DNA of 64,000 nt from the NCBI GenBank assembly GCA_029204225.1, contig CM055111.1, positions 27,922,340 to 27,986,339 of the forward strand, read 5' to 3'. This DNA is from Diphasiastrum complanatum. Lineage: Eukaryota; Streptophyta; Lycopodiopsida; Lycopodiales; Lycopodiaceae. The position numbers were made by a program, and so were the translations under genes. The number at the start of each line of letters is the position of its first letter. Position 1 is the first letter of the stretch. The notes beneath the pieces are model-generated. The model was not told where the DNA came from and made no database searches. It saw only the letters and a program-made list of their open reading frames with translations. Shown here piece after piece: positions 57,040-64,000 of the stretch.

Positions 57040-58097
57040 CTCTTGGTATACTGACTCCTCTCCTTATGGAGAGGGCAGGCCTTAAGGCAACCTCATACCG
57101 GAGTATCCTAAATGTGGATATCGACCTATTCTGGCAGTGCGATTCATCCACTGAATTTTATCTTAATGTGCCAAACAAAATCACTGCGATGTGGTCTACT
57201 GACATCACAAAATGCTATGAGAATATTCCTCTTAATGGTCCTGATGGGCTCAAAATAATAATATGAAGAATGATCGAGTATGCATTCAAGTCTTGTAATA
57301 ACAAAAAGATTGCCTATCAATGGAAACCGAGCCTTAAGCAATTTGATTGGAAATGGCTAAAAAATCAAACTGATAATTGGATTGTGATTGACATGGAACC
57401 TTTTTGCCAATATAATGATATACTGATTGACAATCGCATTGTTAGATTAGGAAACATGACTTGGAAACAGGTCTATGGTATTCCTATGGGTTTTGCATGT
57501 TCTCCTACATGGTGTAACTGGTATTTGTCATTCTATGAATTACATTTTATGAAAAGACTCGTCAGACTTGAAAACGTGGAAGACCTACGTGCCTTCAAGC
57601 ATACGTTCTGTTATATTAATGATATTTGTTTCATAAACAACACAGATGCTCTTTTATTTCTGGACAAAAAGCAACCTCGTGTCGATGATAATGCTTTATG
57701 GATCTATCCCTTGGAGTATCTCACCATAGAAAATGACGACGCTTCGGATAATACGGTCAATTTTTTGAAAATTACCACTACCTTTGATTCTTTATCAGGT
57801 ATGTTTCATGTGAAAAAATTTGACAAGTGAAGGGAACTTCCTTTTTTGTTTTCTCAATATATACACTTGACTGCCAATAGGCCGATTATGAGCTCGTATA
57901 AAGTTATTTTCGCTCAAATTATTGTTGTCATGTACTGTTGTAGCGAACATGATACTTCTATGGATGAGGTCAGAAACATCGTTCTTGCTTTTCAATGTAA
58001 TGGCTTCATGAGAGAAAGATTGTATGAGATTATAAACAATCTATTCCTACACAATTTGTTCCCTAAACTCAAGTTTACTTCACCAAAAAAGTGCTAA
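57040..58097 (+). pseudogene. Penelope-like reverse transcriptase remnant
   Basis: Two frames that are in register except for TGA stops at about 57264 and 57828 give roughly 350 codons. Motif A is TDITKCYENIP (Asp at 57201-57203). Motif B is VYGIPMGFACSPTWCNWYL followed by SFYE. Motif C is CYINDICFI at about 57609-57635, where the first Asp of the usual pair is Asn. A thumb-like region follows (DEVRNIVLAFQCNGFMRERL). The pattern G.PMG...SP..N.YL..YE with D..K.Y.NIP fits Penelope-like RTs better than copia, gypsy, LINE or telomerase. No GIY-YIG endonuclease is visible downstream, where a microsatellite and a copia fragment follow. The remnant is inactive because of the stops and the altered motif C. 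Confidence 0.65.
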
Positions 58098-58183
58098 ATT
58101 TATTTTGGTGGGCAGTTAGCACTCCATCTCAGAGGTGATAACTGCCCCTTGAGAGACTTTGCTAGCTGTGGGTACGATTGGTG

Positions 58184-58185
<2 letters not shown>

Positions 58186-58241
<56 letters not shown>
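58186..58241. repeat. (CT)n microsatellite
   Basis: 28 CT dinucleotides between the Penelope-like remnant and the copia fragment. Confidence 0.97.
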
Positions 58242-58243
<2 letters not shown>

Positions 58244-58329
58244 GGGCTCTGTTACATACATATATAGCTTTAAAAAAATGCCTTACTATGATAGAAGACC
58301 CCACATAATAGAAAACGTTTTTTAAAAAA

Positions 58330-59290
58330 ATGGTGGGAAAGTTACTATTTAGTAATGACATTCAAATGATGAAGGATGTCAAAAAGATGTTATCGAATGA
58401 ATTTGATATGACAAATTTAGGGCCGGCCCATTTCTGCTTTGGTATACAGATTTTCAATGATCATATGATCATAGATTGATTTACATCAATCAACAAAGGT
58501 GCATTCATAATCTGTTATATAAACATCAAATGGCTGACTATAAACTAGCCAAAACTCCAGTGGATCTAGGTTTGAAGTATTCGAAGGACTAGTGTCCCCA
58601 GTCTTTCAAAGAAGTCGAGCAGACGAAACAATATCCCTATCATTCTACTACTGGTTCTCTCATGTATGCCATGATATGTACTAGACCTGACATTGCTTAT
58701 TTAGCTAGTACACTAAGCCAATTCATGTCGAATCCAAGTTTCATTCATTGGAAAGCTCTACTTAGAATTCTTCAATATTTATAGTTGACCGAGAATTATT
58801 GCATTTGTTATGATGGAAATTTGAATGATGATTCAAATGACCAAGTTAATCTTCTTCAAGATTTTACAGATGCAAATTGGGATGGAGATGTTGATAGGAG
58901 AAAGTCAACATCAAGATATACCTTTCTATTCAACAAAGGTCATGTCTCTTGGAACAACAAGAAGCGTAATTCGACTATGTTAACTTCGATTGAGGCCGAA
59001 TACATTATGGCCACACATGCTGCAAAAGAAGCTATTTGATTAAGGCGTCTATTGTCAAACATTAATATTAGTCCGTTACAAGCAACTTCCATCTTTTGCG
59101 ACAATTAGAGTACTGATTGTTTTATCTGTTAATCCCAAGTATCATTCCTGGAGCAAGCACATTGAGATCAAATATCATTTCGTCATAGACAAAGTACTCA
59201 AAAGGGAGATCATTTCTAACCTTTTGCATAATAGAGTTCATGACAACGGATATATTTACTAAAGTGCTATCATTTGACAATCATTCTAAG
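58330..59290 (+). pseudogene. Copia RT C-terminus and RNase H
   Basis: The plus-strand text begins at DIQMMKDVKKMLSNEFDMTN followed by LGPAHFCFGIQI, just after where YVDD would be. It continues through an RPDI-type block (TRPDIAYLASTLSQF in another frame) to RNase H: DANWDGDVDRRKSTSRYTF, SWNNKKRNSTMLTSIEAEYI, then KHIEIKYHFV. Several stops and shifts occur. The open piece 58785-59039 is the RNase H core. The 5' part of pol is absent. Confidence 0.85.
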
Positions 59291-59348
59291 TATAGCAGTA
59301 TATTAATCTTAACACCTTGATTTTTTATGAGTTCACATTAAGGGGCAG

Positions 59349-59950
59349 TGTTAGATTTCATTCCTTAAATCATTTTGTGATGTGGAACTTCTCTGTAATT
59401 TTACTCACATTATCAAGATAGTGTCAAAGGTTTCAAGACCATCTGCAGAAATATACATAATGTTGACACAAAATCAAAGCAATTGTTGAGGGTTACCAAA
59501 TAACTATTGAAGTAGATTGGATAGTGGAATCTTATCCATTACATATTTTGGGTCCAATTTTGTAACTCCACATGGCACCTACTAGGTGGATAGTGGTCCA
59601 TTTCGTTAGGGCTATGCCATCAACAACTATAAATAGATCAGTAAATCAGTTCATTTTATATCATCAAGTTCAGGTCTCAAGAGTAGATTCTTCTTTTTCT
59701 CCTCTTTGTGTTTTGCCGTAGGTGTTGACTGATCATTAATAAGCTATCATGATTATAGTTTGTGTATGAGCAAAATTTATAGTAGAATATGATGTGCTAT
59801 TATTATAGTGCAATCAAAGTAGACAACCAATGTATTTATTATCATTTAGCAATATAGACTGCATTCAACAATTCGACACATGACTTGTCTTGTTCAGTTG
59901 TTTTTGTTATTCATGCTATTATGATCTAAGTTCTGATAATTGGCAATGAA
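59349..59950 (+). mobile_element. Copia 3' LTR (right end uncertain)
   Basis: AAGGGGCAG at 59340-59348 is the polypurine tract and TGTTAGATTT at 59349 the LTR start. A TATA box CTATAAATAG lies at 59628-59637. The right end is not marked by a clear CA terminus or target duplication. Confidence 0.7.
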
Positions 59951-61876
59951 GCGATCTTTCTCTGTCAATCATTTTTTGCACAGCTTGTGACTGATAGTAA
60001 AGCTATGTTTATGATAGTATCAAAAAAGTTTTGTTATTACATTCGTCATGTTCATCAAGAATAAATCAAGAGCATATATTTGTTTTCAAGAAATCAAACG
60101 TCTATCTAAAATCAAACCAGAAGAAAATTCAAAGTCCTAAGCACAAATGGGGGGCCAAATCAAATAGCAAATAAGACATACATAGATGAGAGATGTATCT
60201 ACTAAGATGCCTAGTACTATCGACCAGTTCTAAACTGTTCTTCTAGGCTTGTAATATTGATCAGTAGATTTGCTTACAGCAAACTCATGTACATTCACGC
60301 TATGGTCTCTGAAAGAAACAAAACACTTCAAAGATCCATGTAACACTTTCTCCACTACAATCACTCTATTTTTTTCCTTTCATACTTGTAGATACTGTCT
60401 GGGTGCCCTTTATTTGGAGTTTGTAGCCCTTCATTTGGTCCAAAACAGACTTAAAATAAGGTAGATAGGGCTTTTTGAAATTTTAAATTGTTTCTTCATG
60501 TGAAGAAACTCCCTTCTTCAAAGAATCAAGGCCTTGGATTTTTTAATTTAAAATAATTGAAGTGAACCATATATGTCCTTCTCTGCCCTTCAGGCCCTTT
60601 CAGCCCAATATTGGACATTGATCTAACAAGGCTCAATCTCAAGCATTGGTCCTCATCCATTGGAAAAAGACCAAAATTTTTTGATATTACCTAATAATAA
60701 TGATAATCATATGTTTTTACAACCTACATGTTTGAGTCCCTTATAGGCTATGAGCCTATCAAAAGTCAAACTGTAAGTTTTCATTTTCATATAGATTAGT
60801 AAATGTTTTTAGCTTAAGATTCTATGAATAATTAGTTTGACTCTAAGCTCTAGTACATATTTTGCTTGGCAAATAGTGAAGTTTTAACAAGGTGCAAGCC
60901 AATATAATCTATTGTTAATCTAAAATGACCATACAAGTATTTTTAAATCGACATCAAGTTATCATATGAATATTAGCTTGCAAAAACTAAACATTTTTAT
61001 ATTGACTATTGCATCACCTTAGGTTGGAATCTATATGAAAAAGAGTTTGTATAAAAATTTGAGCTCGTGGAGAGAGAAAAAATAAAATTAAGCTATCTCA
61101 TTATAAAGCCAATTGGCTATGGGCCCATGAGTCACTAAAAAGCTTAGTCCAAAAAAAATTCAACAACTTTTAAAGGATTCTTTTGCAAGTGCACCTAAGT
61201 CCCATCAAACCATATAAAAGACTTCACCATGATCATATCATGATCTTATTTTCTCATGTCACAACTTACAAGCATCCAGATGCACTCTTTGTCCAAAACA
61301 CACTCTCCCTAAAACTCTAGAAGACATGAAGGCAAGTTCAAGGTGGGCTGGTGGGGTAAGTGGTGTGTGCCATTATTATTACTATTATTATTATGCACCT
61401 TCTTGGCTTCTTCAAATAGGAGTGTCAGGGGAGGCGTTAAGACCAGTAGTCTATGGGATCTGCAGCAATGACAGTAGCATGATAATAACAATTTACGGTA
61501 TTCTGATAGAAGAACGGTCATGTGACCCCTAACGGACAGATCGAGCTCGGAAGCTTGGGTGGGCGCGTGCAGTCTGTGCTGCACAATCCAGATTCCAGAG
61601 TAGTCGCTGTCGCTTGACTCCTTTGTCACCAACAATAAATAATATTAAAACTGAGTAATAAGTTGCACTCGGTTACTAAGGTCAAGGTCGTCATTGGAGA
61701 ACGAGCTTGGCCTTTAGGCTTTCATTTTGAGATCGCCCGTGACCTCGGCAGTGGGCAGTTTGGACACACATGCCCCACGGCTCAGGCCCGCAACTACTCG
61801 TTGCCTACTGCATAGTAGGCTGTAGTGCTAACAATGGGGCACAGCTGCAATTTAGTACTCACAACAGCTTCAGCCT
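59951..61876. other. Unassigned DNA
   Basis: I see no gene or known element. Base composition rises in GC from about 61280. A short ATT triplet run lies near 61370-61393. The short open frames at 61309-61635 have no recognisable content. Confidence 0.4.
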
Positions 61877-61995
61877 TCCAGGCAGGATGGGTCCTTCCCC
61901 CAGTCCAAGGATGATGGATCGATTAGAGTCTAGACGTCCAGGCAGGATGGGTCCTTCGCCAGTCCAAGGATGATGGATCGATCAGACGTCCAGAC
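61877..61995. repeat. Tandem duplication, 60-bp unit
   Basis: Two copies start TCCAGGCAGGATGGGTCCTTC at 61877 and 61937, differing by a few bases. Each contains GATGATGGATCGAT. Confidence 0.9.
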
Positions 61996-62141
61996 TCCAG
62001 GATTGTGCCTAGATGAAATGATGGTGCAGGGCCTAGTGTTAGCTCTAGGCCAGCTTGTAGCGGGGGCCTGGGCCCCATTGGGCATTCGTGAGCTGCAATG
62101 CAATATGCATGACCAAAAGCCCATTTGCCTTTAAAGAAAGT

Positions 62142-62395
62142 CAAAGCATGCAGCAAAGTGCCAATTGCAAGGTAATAAAAAAAACTGTCCAGGCCCCACC
62201 CAGGTGGTAGAAAGATGATTTTTTTCAGAAAGAGAAATCTTAGATAAGGTTCAACTTTCAAAATTCCTTAAAATACAAAGCATACAACAAAGTGCCAATT
62301 GCAAGGCAATTAAAGAACTACCCAACTGGTGGAAAGGTGAATTTAGAAAGAAAAATCTTAGATAAGGTTCAACTTTCAAAATATCCTTAAAATAC
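62142..62395. repeat. Tandem duplication, about 134-bp unit
   Basis: Two copies start near CAAAGCAT(G/A)CA at 62142 and 62276 and share CAAAGTGCCAATTGCAAGG and CTTAGATAAGGTTCAACTTT. They have small insertions and deletions, so they are older than the 60-bp duplication. Confidence 0.85.
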
Positions 62396-63809
62396 AACAA
62401 ATTCGTATCTTTTGAAAACCTGAGGATTTCCTGCAATTTTATGTTAGAAGATAACCTTAAAAAATACAAGCCATTTGGGATTTAGAAAAAATAGTAGCCC
62501 TTCATTTTTCAAAGCTGTGCACTGTGTATACATGTCAAACTCCATGCCCGGTCCCTCCCCTTCCAATGGTTATGGAAAAGCCCCCCCCAATGATGATGGA
62601 AGACATTGGAGATATCCTAGATTGTGCCAAGATGATGGATGGGTGAGAGACGTTTGAAATATGCTTCTCCCAAGTTAACTACACATATGTTTTGGTTTTT
62701 TAGTCTCCGCCAATGTTACTTTGAAGTTTGCATCAGCGTCATCAATTACTTGGAATAGCATCATCATATACAAATTAAATACAATACCTACACAGCATCA
62801 TACACAGTGCCGCAAGGTTGGTGTGCGTACTGCTTGTATATCAATGTACATAATGCTCTAATAGCCACCCCGGCCCACTAAGCTGGGACAATATTAGAAA
62901 ATATACAACACAAAGGTTCTTGTGAAATTTAATAAACAAATCTGTCAGAAATAAGATATATAAGGACTTCTCTGGCGTTCCCCAATGCTTTACAGAAAGA
63001 CTGCCCTTGCATGAAAAGGGCAAATATCTTCATGTCATCACAGACACCTCATGTGGAAAGGCCCTCTTACAATTCAGCATGGCTGAAAAAATGGAGATTC
63101 TTCTGTGCATTTTGAGTTAATTCTCAAAGAATAAGATTTTTAAGCAAAAGCACAAAAGTTTCAAATAGCTTTGTAGGATTAAGCTGTTAATTTGATAAGC
63201 ACACTTGAGACTTGCAGTCTTCAAGAAGTTAATACTGGATTTCAAAACTTGAGCTTCGAAGCGAGTCATTGCTATAGTAACTTGACATCCTTTGAGCAAA
63301 ATAGTTGAATATCTGCATCACTATTATTCTTGAGCCTTTGCTGGTCAGTGACTCAGTGCTGGTGCTACTTGCTTTCACAAACATCCATAGATTCGTCTGT
63401 AGACTTTTGGCAATTTTTCTATAAAAAGATTTTGGCTTTACATGTATGTACAAGTCAGGATTGATTGAGCACGCTGGCATCATCAAGAGTTAATGCCCAC
63501 AGGCAGTGCAGCAACATGTCTTCAAAATGCAAAAGTTTGGAGTTAGAGCTGGTGTTTGTTTGACAACATTCAGGTAACTTAATATTATGGGTAGGTGTTT
63601 TGCCCAGGATTGATTTTATGCCATTACCAATCTAGATTCCTAGTCACCCACAATTGACACGAGTTGTTCAAGCATTATGCTAACACAGTCTAAATTTATG
63701 CGCATCACTATCCACCAAGCTATTGCAAGATACTAGTTAGGTTGACCTGTAATTGGCATCAGGATCCAATGATTCCAGAGCATCTTCCACTCTTATGAGC
63801 AATATTTAA
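62396..63809. other. Unassigned DNA
   Basis: No gene supported on either strand. A run of eight C at 62581-62588 and the phrase GATGATGGA recall the upstream duplications. The text could be intron or intergenic sequence of a gene outside the window. Confidence 0.35.
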
Positions 63810-64000
63810 GATTTAAGGAACATGCCTTCCAGAGCAAAGTAGTTATATTGATATTAGCACCCATACAGACTATGAAAGAAAACATGACCATGTATTTCCT
63901 TGAGGCGATTTAAGGAACATGCCTTCCAGAGCAAAGTAGTTATATTGATATTAGCACCCATACAGACTATGAAAGAAAACATGACCATGTATTTCCTTGA
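63810..64000. repeat. Perfect tandem repeat, 97-bp unit, at the window edge
   Basis: Copy 1 is 63810-63906. Copy 2 starts at 63907 and is identical for all 94 bases before the window ends. More copies may follow outside. Identity suggests a very recent duplication or an assembly artefact. Confidence 0.95.

Noticed and set aside
57040-58097. Telomerase reverse transcriptase
   Set aside because: The T motif and the TERT-specific insertion are not visible, and motif B/C spacing and wording fit Penelope-like RTs better.
61309-61635. Minus-strand 108-codon frame
   Set aside because: It crosses an ATT/AAT triplet run and has no recognisable motif, so chance is more likely.

Overview
This is nuclear DNA of a land plant. 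The evidence is one recognisable plant-specific gene, a LOB-domain (LBD) transcription factor split by a normal GT-AG intron at 4559-5136, set in a long tract of nested and decayed LTR retrotransposons of the Ty1/copia and Ty3/gypsy types. There are no tRNA, rRNA, operon or CRISPR features. A Penelope-like reverse transcriptase remnant, a gene fragment for an Ulp1-type protease and the heavy load of old elements would suit a large genome such as that of a gymnosperm, fern or lycophyte, but the sequence does not fix the species.

Layout. 1-1000: LTR of a copia-type element. 1230-4560: anonymous DNA, microsatellites and the LBD upstream region. 4559-5136: LBD gene. 7400-8078: minus-strand copia end. 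8540-10935: plus-strand copia element with LTR, primer-binding site and an internally deleted gag-integrase fusion. 11025-14319: two convergent, intron-bearing gene remnants, one with an Ulp1-like protease on plus and one unrecognised on minus. 14320-30807: a minus-strand gypsy element (element A) with primer site, gag, protease, RT, RNase H, integrase and an extra long ORF between integrase and the 3' LTR. Its 3' LTR forms a fold-back with a second LTR piece.

Inside the gag of element A sits the youngest unit of the window, at 22682-28388. It has two 865-bp LTRs that differ at one position by eye, a 5-bp target duplication CGTTG, a primer site and a polypurine tract. It has no polymerase; instead it carries one intact 671-codon ORF with a zinc knuckle followed by a large unrecognised region containing an internal duplication. 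Its LTRs and leader are rich in CACGTG palindromes. This is my best candidate for something undescribed.

31.4-33.1 kb holds two clusters of long hairpins. 33.2-37.4 kb is a plus-strand gypsy pol fragment split by a 3.4-kb solo LTR. 37.8-38.9 kb is a second plus-strand gypsy gag. 39.9-44.8 kb is a jumble of copia parts in opposite orientations. 44.9-47.0 kb is a gypsy leader with a 150-bp tandem repeat and its 5' LTR. 48.0 kb has another LTR end and primer site, followed by an unrecognised pseudogene. 49.98-54.39 kb is a second, deleted copy of element A (element B), again joined to an inverted LTR. 56.5-59.9 kb joins a gypsy-type LTR, the Penelope-like RT and a copia RT-RNase H with its 3' LTR. 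From about 60 kb to the end I see no gene, only local tandem duplications, one of which runs off the window edge.

Only the LBD gene looks like a functioning host gene. The 671-codon ORF is the only intact long element ORF. Almost every other coding trace carries stops, frameshifts or truncations.
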